From DASVXQ01 sp046727955 (GTDB taxonomy: Bacteria; Actinomycetota; CALGFH01), in the NCBI GenBank assembly GCA_046727955.1, contig JBKPDO010000378.1:1-12805 (forward strand): a stretch of 12,805 nt of DNA. The letters are read 5' to 3'. A model generated the notes under the pieces. It was not told where the DNA came from. It ran no database searches and saw only the letters and a program-made list of their open reading frames with translations. Shown in pieces: positions 1-9,813 of this stretch. The position numbers and the translations under genes are program-made. Numbering within the stretch: position 1 is the first letter of the stretch; each line of letters begins with the position of its first letter.

Positions 1-33
1 CCCAAATTGTTTGTATCGCCCCGGGCGGGGCAC

Positions 34-75
34 GCGCGCGCCGTGGGGGGAGCGAGCTCCCCCCACGTGGATCGA
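34..75. repeat. Palindromic repeat family B, copy B1, downstream of gap
   Basis: The core at 42-67 is a near-perfect palindrome with 12-nt arms CGTGGGGGGAGC and GCTCCCCCCACG around a 2-nt centre. Together with its flanks (GCGCGCGCC on the left, RTGGATCGA on the right) it matches the copy at 10711-10752 at 40 of 42 positions by eye. It lies about 50 nt past the gap stop codon, so an RNA hairpin terminator for the gap transcript is a plausible role. No U-tract follows it. The 119 nt left of gap contain no gene that I can see; the first ~17 nt are noticeably AT-richer than the rest. Confidence 0.75.
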
Positions 76-119
76 GGACTGCAAGTGGAAAGCCTGCCAG
101 CCACATCTTCCAGACGCCC

Positions 120-1142
120 CTAAAGGCTGCTTCCGATGAGCTTTGTCAGGTCGACCAGCCGGTTCGAGTAGCCCCATTCGTTGTCGTACCAGCCGAAGAC
201 CTTGACCAGGCTGCCGTTGGCATGCGTCGAGGGGACGTCGAAGATGCACGAGTGCGGGTCGCCGACGATGTCGGAGGAGACGATCGGGTCGGTGCTGTAG
301 CTCACGATGCCCTTGAGATTGCCCTCCGAGGCCCGCTCGAAGGCGTCGTTGACCTCCTCCACGGTGGCCTCGCGACCAAGTACCACCGCCAGGTCGGTGA
401 GGGAGCCGTCCTCGACCGGGACGCGCACGGAGATGCCGTCTATCTTCCCCTTCAGCTCGGGGATGGCGAGGCCAGTCGCGCGCGCGGCGCCGGTGGTCGT
501 GGGAATGATGTTCTGAGCGGCGGAGCGGGCGCGGCGCAGGTCCTTGTGCGGGAAGTCGAGGATGACCTGGTCATTGGTGTAGGCGTGGATGGTCGTCATG
601 AAGCCGCGCTCGATGCCGAACTCGTCGTGCAGGATCTTGGCCATCGGCACCACGCAGTTGGTGGTGCAGGAGGCGTTGGAGATGATGTCGTGGGAGGCGG
701 GGTCGTAGGCGGCGTCGTTGACGCCCATCACGATGGTGATGTCCTCGCCCTTGGCCGGGGCGGAGATGATGACCTTGCGGGCGCCGGCCTTGAGGTGCAG
801 GGAGGCGCTGTCGCGGTCGGTGAAGCGGCCGGTGGACTCGATGACGACGTCCACGCCGAGGTCGCCCCAGGCGAGCTTGGCCGGGTCGCGCTCCGCGCCC
901 GCGCGGATCGCCTTGCCGTCGACGATGATCGCCCGCTCGTCGTAGCTGACCTCGCCGTCCAGCCGCCCGAAGGTCGAGTCGTACTTGAGCAGGTGGGCGA
1001 GGGTCCTGTTGTCGGTCAGATCGTTGACCGCCACGATCTCGACGTCGTTCTCGTGCCCCTGTTGCCTGGCCGCTTCGCGCGCGGCGCGGAAGAAGTTACG
1101 GCCGATGCGACCAAAGCCGTTGATCCCCACGCGGACGGTCAT
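120..1142 (-). CDS. gap: Type I glyceraldehyde-3-phosphate dehydrogenase
   Basis: This is the glycolytic enzyme that oxidatively phosphorylates glyceraldehyde 3-phosphate to 1,3-bisphosphoglycerate in the cytosol. The 340-residue product starts with the Rossmann motif INGFGRIGR (7-15). The catalytic cysteine is Cys159 in SNASCTTNC and the paired histidine is His186 in TTIHAYTNDQ; the C-terminus has the conserved WYDNEWGYSNR. Asp41 in VNDLTD corresponds to the aspartate that favours NAD over NADP in GapA-type enzymes, so a catabolic NAD-dependent role is inferred. A short insertion near residues 21-32 makes it slightly longer than usual. The ATG start is supported by AGGAGG with a 6-nt spacer. 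It follows whiA on the same strand after 153 bp. pgk and tpiA often come next in actinobacteria, but here a palindrome follows and the window ends. Confidence 0.97.
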   Translation of the reverse strand: MTVRVGINGFGRIGRNFFRAAREAARQQGHENDVEIVAVNDLTDNRTLAHLLKYDSTFGRLDGEVSYDERAIIVDGKAIRAGAERDPAKLAWGDLGVDVVIESTGRFTDRDSASLHLKAGARKVIISAPAKGEDITIVMGVNDAAYDPASHDIISNASCTTNCVVPMAKILHDEFGIERGFMTTIHAYTNDQVILDFPHKDLRRARSAAQNIIPTTTGAARATGLAIPELKGKIDGISVRVPVEDGSLTDLAVVLGREATVEEVNDAFERASEGNLKGIVSYSTDPIVSSDIVGDPHSCIFDVPSTHANGSLVKVFGWYDNEWGYSNRLVDLTKLIGSSL

Positions 1143-1148
1143 CCGGAT

Positions 1149-1154
1149 CCTCCT
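1149..1154 (-). promoter_or_regulatory. Strong Shine-Dalgarno of gap
   Basis: The minus strand reads AGGAGG, 6 nt before the ATG at 1142. It is the strongest ribosome-binding site on the minus strand of this window and fits a highly expressed glycolytic gene translated independently of whiA. Confidence 0.85.
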
Positions 1155-1172
1155 GTCAGCGAGCTCTCGATC

Positions 1173-1242
1173 TCTTCATGACCAGCGGCCGGCACGGGCC
1201 CGGTGGGCGACGGGCCGGCCCAGTCATTCTTCACCAGCGGCC
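1173..1242. repeat. Short direct repeat in the gap leader
   Basis: On the plus strand TCTTCATGACCAGCGGCC (1173-1190) recurs as TCTTCACCAGCGGCC (1228-1242), differing by a 3-nt indel, 55 nt apart. Both copies lie between whiA and gap, upstream of the gap Shine-Dalgarno. They could be a duplicated regulator site or a chance duplication; nothing in the sequence decides between these. Confidence 0.4.
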
Positions 1243-1280
1243 TGCGGGGTCGCCACGGGTCATCCACAAGGGGTGCGACA

Positions 1281-1293
1281 GGGGCACAGCCCC
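1281..1293 (-). terminator. Small GC hairpin just after the whiA stop
   Basis: Read on the minus strand, GGGGC-TGT-GCCCC begins 2 nt after the whiA TAG (1298-1296). The stem is only 5 bp and has no U-run, so it would be at most a weak terminator or an mRNA 3'-end stabiliser between whiA and gap. Confidence 0.3.
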
Positions 1294-1295
1294 AC

Positions 1296-2321
1296 CTACG
1301 TAGGCTCCTCGGCGTGCTCGGCCAGCTGCCGCAGCCGCCGCAGCCGCGCCAGCACGGCGCCCTTGGAGCGCGGCGGGTCCAGCAGTGCGCCGAGCTCGGC
1401 GAGGCTCGCCTCCGGGTTCGCCAGGCGCAGCACGGCCACGTCGGCGACGTCGCCGGGCAGGGCGTCCCAGCCGAGCTGGCTCACGGCCGACTGCACCAGC
1501 GTCACCTGGGCCATGGCCGCGGCGACGCTGCGGCGCAGGTTGGCCTGGTCGGCGTTGGCCAGCCGCACGGCCCCGCCGCGGACCTCACGCCGGATGCGGC
1601 CGTCCTCCCAGGCAAGGTACGCGCTGGTCGCCCCCATGATCGCCAGGGCGCTGCCGATCGCCTCGCCGCTCTTGAGCAGCACCCGGTGATGGCCCTGGTC
1701 GGCTCGGGCGCCGGTGGTGGCGGGCAGGTCGAGGCGCGCGAGCAGCGTGGCCAGGGCGAGGCCGGTGCGCTCGTCGGGGACGCCGATCTCCAGGTGCGGC
1801 TCGCGCGTCGGTGAAGAGACCGAGCCGCGGCCGAGGAACGCGCCGCGCAGGTAGCAGGCGGCGGCGTCGCGGCCGCGGACCAGGGCGCCGGGCACGCCGT
1901 GGGACAGCCGCCCGGCGGTGTCGAGGATGGCGGTGTCGGCCAGGACCTGCTCGACGCGCTCGGCCAGCACCACCTGGTAGCGGGCGCCGGGGGCGAGCGC
2001 GCTCGCCGGTCTGCGGACCCGGAAGCCGGGCCGTACCCCGTAGGCTGTGTGCAGCAGCCAGAAGGCGAGCCGGGCCACCCCGCCGGAGCGGGTCGCCAGC
2101 ACCAGCGTGAAGCGCGAGGTCCCGCCCGCGGGCCCCGCGGGCGCACCAGGCCCTGCGGTCCCCGCACCACCCCCAGCCTGGCCTTTGCCCTCGATGTGCA
2201 AGGTCGCCGCGAACCGCAGCAGCGCGGCGAGCAGGGCGCGGCGCTCGGCCTGGCTGGCCGGGCGGAGGGCGGCGAGCTCCTCCTTGACCCGCACCGTGAA
2301 CTGGCCCCTGCCCGCCGGCAC
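1296..2321 (-). CDS. whiA: WhiA, sporulation/division transcription regulator
   Basis: WhiA binds DNA and, in Streptomyces, works with WhiB to activate division genes during sporulation; it is conserved in most Gram-positive bacteria. The 341-residue product shows FTVRVKEEL at the N-terminus and a LAGLIDADG-homing-endonuclease-like part around 155-240 (CYLRGAFLGRGSVS, GEAIGSALAIMGA). The C-terminal helix-turn-helix part includes RLANADQANLRRS and LAELGALLDPPRSKGAVLARLRRL. The start is taken as the GTG at 2321, whose G is the last base of the yvcK TAG stop; GTG at 2294 is a possible shorter start. The reading frame stays open far upstream inside yvcK, but that part is a shadow. A Gly/Ala/Pro-rich stretch at about residues 47-67 interrupts the N-terminal region and makes the protein longer than the ~320-residue norm. 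The long C-terminal tail of Streptomyces WhiA is missing. Confidence 0.93.
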   Translation of the reverse strand: MPAGRGQFTVRVKEELAALRPASQAERRALLAALLRFAATLHIEGKGQAGGGAGTAGPGAPAGPAGGTSRFTLVLATRSGGVARLAFWLLHTAYGVRPGFRVRRPASALAPGARYQVVLAERVEQVLADTAILDTAGRLSHGVPGALVRGRDAAACYLRGAFLGRGSVSSPTREPHLEIGVPDERTGLALATLLARLDLPATTGARADQGHHRVLLKSGEAIGSALAIMGATSAYLAWEDGRIRREVRGGAVRLANADQANLRRSVAAAMAQVTLVQSAVSQLGWDALPGDVADVAVLRLANPEASLAELGALLDPPRSKGAVLARLRRLRQLAEHAEEPT

Positions 2322-3232
2322 TAGACCAGCTCTTTCAAGGCCACGGCCAGCCGGGTCGGATCGTGACGGCCGGGGTGGTCCGGGTCGGCCAGGTCGGCGT
2401 GGATCGCGCGGGCGCCCATCTCGGCGAAGGCCGCGGCCTCGCGCTCCATCGCTGCGGCGGTCGCCGGCCGCTGGCAAAGCACCACCGGAACGCGCAGGCC
2501 GGGGCAGTGAGCCAGCAGGGCGGCCAGGTGCGCCTCGGGCGAGAAGCCGCTCGACTCCCCCGGCTGCGGCTCCAGGTTGCACAGGTACACCACCCGCTCC
2601 GAGGCGGCCGCGACCGCCGCGCCCAGCTCGGGCACCAGCAGGTTCGGCACCACCGAGGTGAAGATCGAGCCGGGGCCGAGGGTCACCAGGTCGGCCGAGC
2701 GGACCGCCTCCACCGCCTCCGCCAGGGCGGACGGCCGCCGCGGCTCGAGCCAGACCTCCTCCACCCGGCCCCAGGCGTCCCGGATCGCCACCTGGCTGGA
2801 GACCACCTGGTCCTCGACCCGCCCCTGCAGTCGCACCGGCGCCAGCGTGGAGGGCAGCACCCGCCCGCGCACCCGCAGCCAGCGGGACGCCACCTCGAGC
2901 GCCTCCAGGAAATCCCCGCGCAGCTCGGCCAGGCCCGCCAGGATCAGGTTGCCGAGGTTGTGGCCGGCGAGGTCACCCCGCTGGAAGCGGTAGGCGAACA
3001 GGTCGCGCACCTCGGCCTCGGGATCGGCCAGGGCGAGCAGGGCCATGCGCAGGTCGCCCGGTGGGGGCAGGCCGAGGTCGCGGCGCAGCCGGCCGGAGGA
3101 GCCGCCGTCGTCCGCCATGGTCACCACCGCGGTGGGATCGGCGCCGAGCAGCCGCAGCGCGGTCAGAGTCGCCGACAGCCCGTGACCGCCCCCAAGCGCG
3201 ACGACCCTCGCCGACGTACTATCCGGGATCAC
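2321..3232 (-). CDS. yvcK: YvcK/CofD-like gluconeogenesis factor
   Basis: YvcK (CuvA/GlmR) family proteins bind UDP-sugars such as UDP-GlcNAc and steer carbon toward peptidoglycan precursors; they resemble the CofD transferase fold. The 303-residue product has the nucleotide-binding start VVALGGGHGLS (10-20), MADDGGSSGRLRRDLG (39-54), PPGDLRMALLALA (57-69), GHNLGNLILAGL (90-101), LGPGSIFTSVVPNLLV (185-200) and CNLEPQPGESSGFS. The start is GTG at 3232, overlapping the rapZ stop as GTGA, with GGAG 5 nt upstream. It ends on a TAG that shares its G with the whiA start. This tight packing indicates coupled translation with rapZ and whiA. The family role is established in Bacillus and mycobacteria; the specific ligand here is not shown by the sequence. 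Confidence 0.94.
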   Translation of the reverse strand: MIPDSTSARVVALGGGHGLSATLTALRLLGADPTAVVTMADDGGSSGRLRRDLGLPPPGDLRMALLALADPEAEVRDLFAYRFQRGDLAGHNLGNLILAGLAELRGDFLEALEVASRWLRVRGRVLPSTLAPVRLQGRVEDQVVSSQVAIRDAWGRVEEVWLEPRRPSALAEAVEAVRSADLVTLGPGSIFTSVVPNLLVPELGAAVAAASERVVYLCNLEPQPGESSGFSPEAHLAALLAHCPGLRVPVVLCQRPATAAAMEREAAAFAEMGARAIHADLADPDHPGRHDPTRLAVALKELV

Positions 3233-4128
3233 TCCCGCTCCATGTCGCGATGGGTGACGTTCGCACGGAAGCCCTGCGCCCCCAGCCAGACGCCCAGTTC
3301 CTCGGCGAGCACCACGCTGCGGTGCCTGCCGCCGGTGCAGCCGATCGCCACCGTCAGGTAGTGCTTGGCCTCGCGCACGTAGCCTGGCAGCGCCACCTCG
3401 AGCAGCCCCTCCAGCCGCTCGATGAACGCCTTGGTGCCCTCCTGGCCCAGCACGTAGTCGCGCACCGCCACGTCCTGGCCACTCTTGGACCGCAGCTCGG
3501 GGACCCAGTGCGGGTTCGGAAGGAAGCGGACGTCGAGCACCATGTCGGCGTCAAGTGGCAGGCCGTACTTGAAGCCGAACGAGGCGACGTTCACCAGCAG
3601 GCCGGCCTCCTCGCCCGCGAACGCCGCCAGCACCTTGGTGCGCAGCTCGTGGACGTTAAGGTCGCTCGAGTCGATCACCAGGTCGGCGGTCGCGCGCAGC
3701 TCGCGGAGCAGGTCGCGCTCGAGCGCGATAGCCTCGACCACCCGCTCGGCGCCGACCGGATGGCGCCGGCGTGTCTGCTCGAAGCGCCGCACCAGCACCT
3801 CGTCGGTCGCCTCCAGGAAGAGCACGCGCAGGTTGACGTTCTGAGCGCGCAGGGCGTCGAGCGCGTGGTACAGCTCGGAGACGTCGCTGGAGAAGGCGCC
3901 GCCCCGCGAGTCGACCACCAGCGCGACGCGGGAGCGGTCCCGCCCCACCAGCGCCAGGTCGGCCACCCGCTCGATCAGCGACGGCGGCAGGTTGTCGATC
4001 ACGAAATAGCCGATGTCCTCGAGTACCTTGGCCGCCTCGGAGCGGCCGGCGCCGGACAGGCCGGTGATCACCACGAAATCGACCGTGGCCGCCCGCAGCC
4101 GGTCCTCGGTGCGCAGCTCCTGGGTCAT
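3229..4128 (-). CDS. rapZ: RapZ family nucleotide-binding protein
   Basis: RapZ (YvcJ) proteins are P-loop proteins. In E. coli RapZ controls glucosamine-6-phosphate synthase through small-RNA decay, while Gram-positive members bind and hydrolyse nucleotides and their partners are less clear. The 299-residue product has Walker A GLSGAGRS (23-30), with Arg in the usual Lys place, as is common in actinobacterial members. IDNLPPSL follows at 44-51, VALVVDSRGG at 68-77, SFGFKYG at 183-189, DVRFLPNP at 199-206 and the C-terminal signature GCTGGRHRS at 263-271. The ATG overlaps the uvrC TGA as ATGA, with GGGAG just upstream. No partner small RNA is recognisable here, so RNA-adaptor activity should not be assumed. 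Confidence 0.94.
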   Translation of the reverse strand: MTQELRTEDRLRAATVDFVVITGLSGAGRSEAAKVLEDIGYFVIDNLPPSLIERVADLALVGRDRSRVALVVDSRGGAFSSDVSELYHALDALRAQNVNLRVLFLEATDEVLVRRFEQTRRRHPVGAERVVEAIALERDLLRELRATADLVIDSSDLNVHELRTKVLAAFAGEEAGLLVNVASFGFKYGLPLDADMVLDVRFLPNPHWVPELRSKSGQDVAVRDYVLGQEGTKAFIERLEGLLEVALPGYVREAKHYLTVAIGCTGGRHRSVVLAEELGVWLGAQGFRANVTHRDMERE

Positions 4129-6044
4129 CGCGCTCCCGCCCCCGCGTGCAGGTGGTCCCAGATGGTCTTGGCGAGCCGCGGGCCGAAGCCGGGCACGGCG
4201 GCGATCTCCTCCACGCTGGCCTGGCCCAGCTTGCGCACCGAGCCGAAATGGCGGACCAGCTCCTTGCGCCTGGCCTCGCCCACGCCCGGGATGCCGTCGA
4301 GCGCGCTGCGGGTCATCGAGCGGCCGCGCAGCTTGCGGTGGTAGGCAATAGCGAAGCGGTGGGCCTCGTCCCGCACCCGCTGCAGCAGGTAGAGGGCTTC
4401 GCTCGAGCGCGGCAGGGTCAGCGGCTCGGGCGAGCCGGGGACGTAGACCTCCTCCATCCGCTTGGCCAGCCCGATCACCGGAAGGTCGACGCGGTCAGCC
4501 TCCTCCAGCGCCTCCATGGCCGCGCCGAGCTGCGGGCGCCCGCCGTCGACCACGATCAGGTTGGGTAGGTAGGCGAACCTGCGCCTGCCCTGGTCCCGGC
4601 GATCCCCGGCGGCCGCGGCCCCGGGCTCCTCGGCCTGCGCTGGCTCCTGCTGCTCGGCGGCGAGCCTGGCGAGCCGGCGCGAGAGCACCTCGCGCAGCGA
4701 GGCGTAGTCGTCCTGGCCGTCGACCGAGCGGATCTCGAAGCGGCGGTATTCGGACTTGCGCGGCAGGCCGTCCTCGAACACCACCATCGAGCCGACCACC
4801 TGGTTGCCCTGCAGGTTGGAGATGTCGTAGCACTCGATCCGCAGCGGCGCCTCCGGCAGGTCGAGCTGCTCCTGCAGTTCCTTGAGCGCGCGGGCGCGGG
4901 CGTCGAAGTCCGAGGCGCGCTTGAGCTTGTGGCTGACGAAGGCGTCGCGGGCGTTGGTGGTGACGGTCTCGAGCAGGGCGCGCTTCTCGCCCCGCTGGGG
5001 AACGTGGAAGTCGACTGGCCCGCCGCGCAGCCCCGCCAGCCACTGGCGCAGCGCGTCGGCGCCCTCCGGCACCACCGGCAGGTAGACCTCGCGCGGCACC
5101 TCGTCCAGACGCTCGCCGTAGAGCTGCTGCACGAAGGTGGCGGCCAGCGCCGGAGTGTCCAGCGCCTCGACCTTGTCCACCACATAGCCGCGCTGGCCGA
5201 CCACGCGGCCGCGGCGGACGAAGAAGACCTTTACCGCCGCCTCCAGGTCGTCCTCGGCGAAGGCGGCGATGTCGAAGTCCTCCGGCTGGGACGACACCAT
5301 CTGCTGGCGCTCCATGGCCTTGCGCACGCTGGCGAGCTGGTCGCGCAGGCGCGCGGCCGCCTCGAAGTTGAGCTGCTCGGCGGCCGCGCGCATCTCGGCC
5401 TCGAGGCGCCTGAGCACCGGCCTGGCGCGGCCCTCCATGAAGAGGATGAATTCGTCGACGATCTCGCGGTGGTCCTCTGGCGAGATGTGGCCGACGCAGG
5501 GGCCAGAGCATTTGTTGATGTCGTAGAGGATGCAGGGCCGGCCGAGCCGCCGCTGGCGGTCGAACACCCCCTGTGAGCAGGTGCGCATGGGGAAGGTCCG
5601 CAGCAGCAGGTCGAGCGTCTCCCGGATGGCGTAGGCGTGGGCGTAGGGGCCGAAGTACCTGGTGCCCTTGCGCTTGGCGCCACGCTCGACCCGTGGTCGG
5701 GGGATCTCCTCGCTGACGGTGACCGCCAGCCACGGGTAGGACTTGTCGTCCCGGTAGCGCACGTTGTAACGGGGGCGGCGCTGCTTGATGAGGTTGTATT
5801 CGAGCTGCAGCGCCTCGACCTCGTTCTGCACGAGGACCCATTCGAGGCTGGCCGAGGAGTCCACCATCGCCGCCGTGCGCGGGTGCAGGTTGCGCAGCGG
5901 CTGGAAGTAGCTGGCGACCCGCTTGCGCAGCGAGATCGCCTTGCCGACGTAGATCACCCGCCCAGCCGCGTCCCGGAACAGGTACACGCCAGGGTGGTCA
6001 GGGATCGCGTCCGGCTTGGGCCTCGGCGAGGTTGCAACGCTCAT
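4125..6044 (-). CDS. uvrC: UvrC subunit of the UvrABC excision nuclease
   Basis: UvrC makes both incisions around a bulky DNA lesion after UvrA and UvrB have loaded. In the 639-residue product the GIY-YIG nuclease for the 3' cut is at about 15-95 (GVY 19-21, IYVGK 31-35). Four cysteines (156, 171, 179, 183) match those reported to hold an iron-sulfur cluster in E. coli UvrC. A UVR motif that contacts UvrB lies at about 211-246. The RNase H-like nuclease for the 5' cut carries Asp407, Asp446, Asp500 and His562, and tandem helix-hairpin-helix motifs fill 580-632. An Ala/Glu/Arg-rich linker at 463-490 splits the RNase H-like region. All catalytic residues are present. No Shine-Dalgarno precedes the ATG, but a TAGAAT box lies 6 nt upstream, which suggests a leaderless mRNA. 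It heads the uvrC-rapZ-yvcK-whiA run. Confidence 0.97.
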   Translation of the reverse strand: MSVATSPRPKPDAIPDHPGVYLFRDAAGRVIYVGKAISLRKRVASYFQPLRNLHPRTAAMVDSSASLEWVLVQNEVEALQLEYNLIKQRRPRYNVRYRDDKSYPWLAVTVSEEIPRPRVERGAKRKGTRYFGPYAHAYAIRETLDLLLRTFPMRTCSQGVFDRQRRLGRPCILYDINKCSGPCVGHISPEDHREIVDEFILFMEGRARPVLRRLEAEMRAAAEQLNFEAAARLRDQLASVRKAMERQQMVSSQPEDFDIAAFAEDDLEAAVKVFFVRRGRVVGQRGYVVDKVEALDTPALAATFVQQLYGERLDEVPREVYLPVVPEGADALRQWLAGLRGGPVDFHVPQRGEKRALLETVTTNARDAFVSHKLKRASDFDARARALKELQEQLDLPEAPLRIECYDISNLQGNQVVGSMVVFEDGLPRKSEYRRFEIRSVDGQDDYASLREVLSRRLARLAAEQQEPAQAEEPGAAAAGDRRDQGRRRFAYLPNLIVVDGGRPQLGAAMEALEEADRVDLPVIGLAKRMEEVYVPGSPEPLTLPRSSEALYLLQRVRDEAHRFAIAYHRKLRGRSMTRSALDGIPGVGEARRKELVRHFGSVRKLGQASVEEIAAVPGFGPRLAKTIWDHLHAGAGAR

Positions 6045-6050
6045 ACTGAG

Positions 6051-6056
6051 ATTCTA
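6051..6056 (-). promoter_or_regulatory. Candidate -10 box giving leaderless uvrC mRNA
   Basis: The minus strand reads TAGAAT, with exactly 6 nt between it and the uvrC ATG. A -10 element at this spacing places the transcript start on or next to the A of the ATG. Leaderless mRNAs are common in actinobacteria, and this would explain the absence of a Shine-Dalgarno. No convincing -35 is visible. Confidence 0.6.
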
Positions 6057-6107
6057 GTCCGGGCCCGCGGCACCTCCGGACGCCGGTCCCTCTCGTGCGG
6101 CTACGCC

Positions 6108-6147
6108 CGGTCACGAACTCGCCACCGCCGGCGAAAGCGAGTGACCG
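6108..6147. promoter_or_regulatory. Imperfect inverted repeat between uvrC and marR
   Basis: The left arm CGGTCAC-GAA-CTCGC (6108-6122) matches the reverse complement of GCGAGTGACCG (6137-6147) except for the 3-nt GAA bulge. It lies in the divergent uvrC/marR spacer, where MarR-type regulators usually bind. It could be an operator or simply an RNA hairpin; the long spacer between the arms argues against a single compact dimer site. Confidence 0.3.
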
Positions 6148-6154
6148 ACGGTTG

Positions 6155-6165
6155 CAGGTGACCTG
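6155..6165. promoter_or_regulatory. Perfect 11-bp palindrome CAGGTGACCTG, candidate operator
   Basis: CAGGT and ACCTG flank a central G, about 125 bp before the marR start and 110 bp before the uvrC start. A small dimeric regulator could bind here, and the MarR protein encoded next door is the obvious candidate. The assignment rests on position and symmetry only. Confidence 0.3.
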
Positions 6166-6185
6166 TGGCACGATCAGACGGCGGG

Positions 6186-6263
6186 CGGGGTCCAGAGGGC
6201 TCCAGAGCGAGACCGCGGCAGGGCACCACGCAGCGGAGCAGAGCCGAGCGTAGCTTCCCGGTG
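6186..6263 (+). repeat. Repeat family A, diverged copy A3 upstream of marR
   Basis: The plus-strand block 6221-6263 matches the minus strand of 6853-6895 at 37 of 43 positions by eye. The similarity continues, with small gaps, back to the GGGGTCC at about 6187. This copy is therefore inverted relative to the two copies downstream of marR. Its terminal arms are decayed: of the 10 stem pairs seen in the other copies, about 6 remain Watson-Crick, 2 become G-U and 2 are mismatched. It ends 27 nt before the chosen marR start and would be part of the marR leader if transcription begins further upstream. Confidence 0.75.
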
Positions 6264-6274
6264 AATACACGCGT

Positions 6275-6280
6275 AGGGGG
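6275..6280 (+). promoter_or_regulatory. Shine-Dalgarno deciding the marR start
   Basis: AGGGGG ends 10 nt before the GTG at 6291. The earlier in-frame GTG codons at 6165 and 6261 have no comparable purine run upstream, so 6291 is preferred. Confidence 0.55.
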
Positions 6281-6290
6281 TACCGTCGTC

Positions 6291-6758
6291 GTGGAGTTCG
6301 AGCTGATCAGCGCGCCGGGGCACCTGATCCGGCGACTGGCGCAGATCCACACCGCCGTCTTCACCGAGGAGGTCGGCGACGCGCGGCTCACCTCACCGCA
6401 GTTCGCCGTGCTCGACGTCCTGGCCAGCCAGGGCAGCGTCGACCAGATCACCCTCGGCCGCGCGGCCGGCATCGACCGGTCGACCACCGCCGACCTGGTG
6501 AACAGGCTGGTCGAGCGCGGCCTGGTGGAGCGCAGGCGGAGCCGCGCCGACGCCCGCCGCAACCTGGTGCGTCTCACCCCAGCCGGCCGCGAGCTGCACG
6601 ACCGGCTGCTGCCTGACGTGGTGCGGGTGGGCAAGCGCCTGCTGGAGCCGCTGGGCGAGGAGGAGCGGCGCGTCCTGGTCCTGCTGATGCAGCGCCTGGT
6701 CCTGGCTCACCAGACCGACGAGGAGGTCAACGGGTCGAGGGACGCCGCAGCCGGCTGA
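6291..6758 (+). CDS. MarR-family winged-helix transcription regulator
   Basis: MarR proteins are small dimeric repressors, often ligand- or oxidant-responsive, that usually control themselves and a divergent neighbour. From GTG 6291 the product is 155 residues, a normal family length. It shows LTSPQFAVLDVLA, the recognition-helix region TLGRAAGIDRSTTADLVNRLVERGLVERRRSRADAR, the wing residues RNLVRLTPAGREL, and a C-terminal dimerisation helix rich in Leu and Glu. It contains no cysteine, so a thiol-based redox switch is unlikely; the ligand cannot be told. The frame is open upstream to 6165, but that part runs through repeat A3 and reads as low-complexity Arg/Gly, so it is left out. It is divergent from uvrC and convergent with uvrA. 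Control of uvrC is conceivable but is only an inference from position. Confidence 0.88.
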   Translation: MEFELISAPGHLIRRLAQIHTAVFTEEVGDARLTSPQFAVLDVLASQGSVDQITLGRAAGIDRSTTADLVNRLVERGLVERRRSRADARRNLVRLTPAGRELHDRLLPDVVRVGKRLLEPLGEEERRVLVLLMQRLVLAHQTDEEVNGSRDAAAG

Positions 6759-6764
6759 CCCCGC

Positions 6765-6849
6765 GTCCACCGGGGGGCTACGCTCGGCCCTGCTTCGCCT
6801 CCTGGCGCCCCGGTCCTGGCCTCGCTGGAGAGCCCCCCGGACCCCCCCC
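6765..6849 (-). repeat. Repeat family A, copy A1 (85 bp)
   Basis: This is the first of two adjacent copies starting at GTCCACCGGGGGGCT; the second starts 85 bp later. The first 35 nt of the two copies are identical, and about 6 substitutions plus one 1-nt gap separate the rest. Within the copy, CCGGGGGGCT (6770-6779) and AGCCCCCCGG (6831-6840) form a perfect 10-bp inverted repeat around about 51 nt. It lies entirely between the convergent ends of marR and uvrA, so a bidirectional terminator is plausible. Its arrangement (terminal inverted repeats, multiple copies, no coding capacity) would also suit a small non-autonomous element. Confidence 0.85.
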
Positions 6850-6862
6850 GTCCACCGGGGGG

Positions 6863-9796
<2,934 letters not shown>

Positions 9797-9813
9797 GGGG
9801 TTGCGATCATCGC

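Noticed and set aside
222..1181. 319-codon plus-strand open frame opposite gap
   Set aside because: Shadow frame rich in Asp/Val/Gly repeats; gap on the other strand is unambiguous.
2322..2582. Upstream extension of the whiA frame by 87 codons
   Set aside because: It lies inside yvcK and reads as Arg/Pro/Gly-rich noise. WhiA homology begins at FTVRVKEEL, just after the GTG at 2321.
6165..6290. Longer marR protein starting at GTG 6165 or 6261
   Set aside because: The extra residues come from repeat A3 and have no MarR similarity; only GTG 6291 has a Shine-Dalgarno and gives the usual length.
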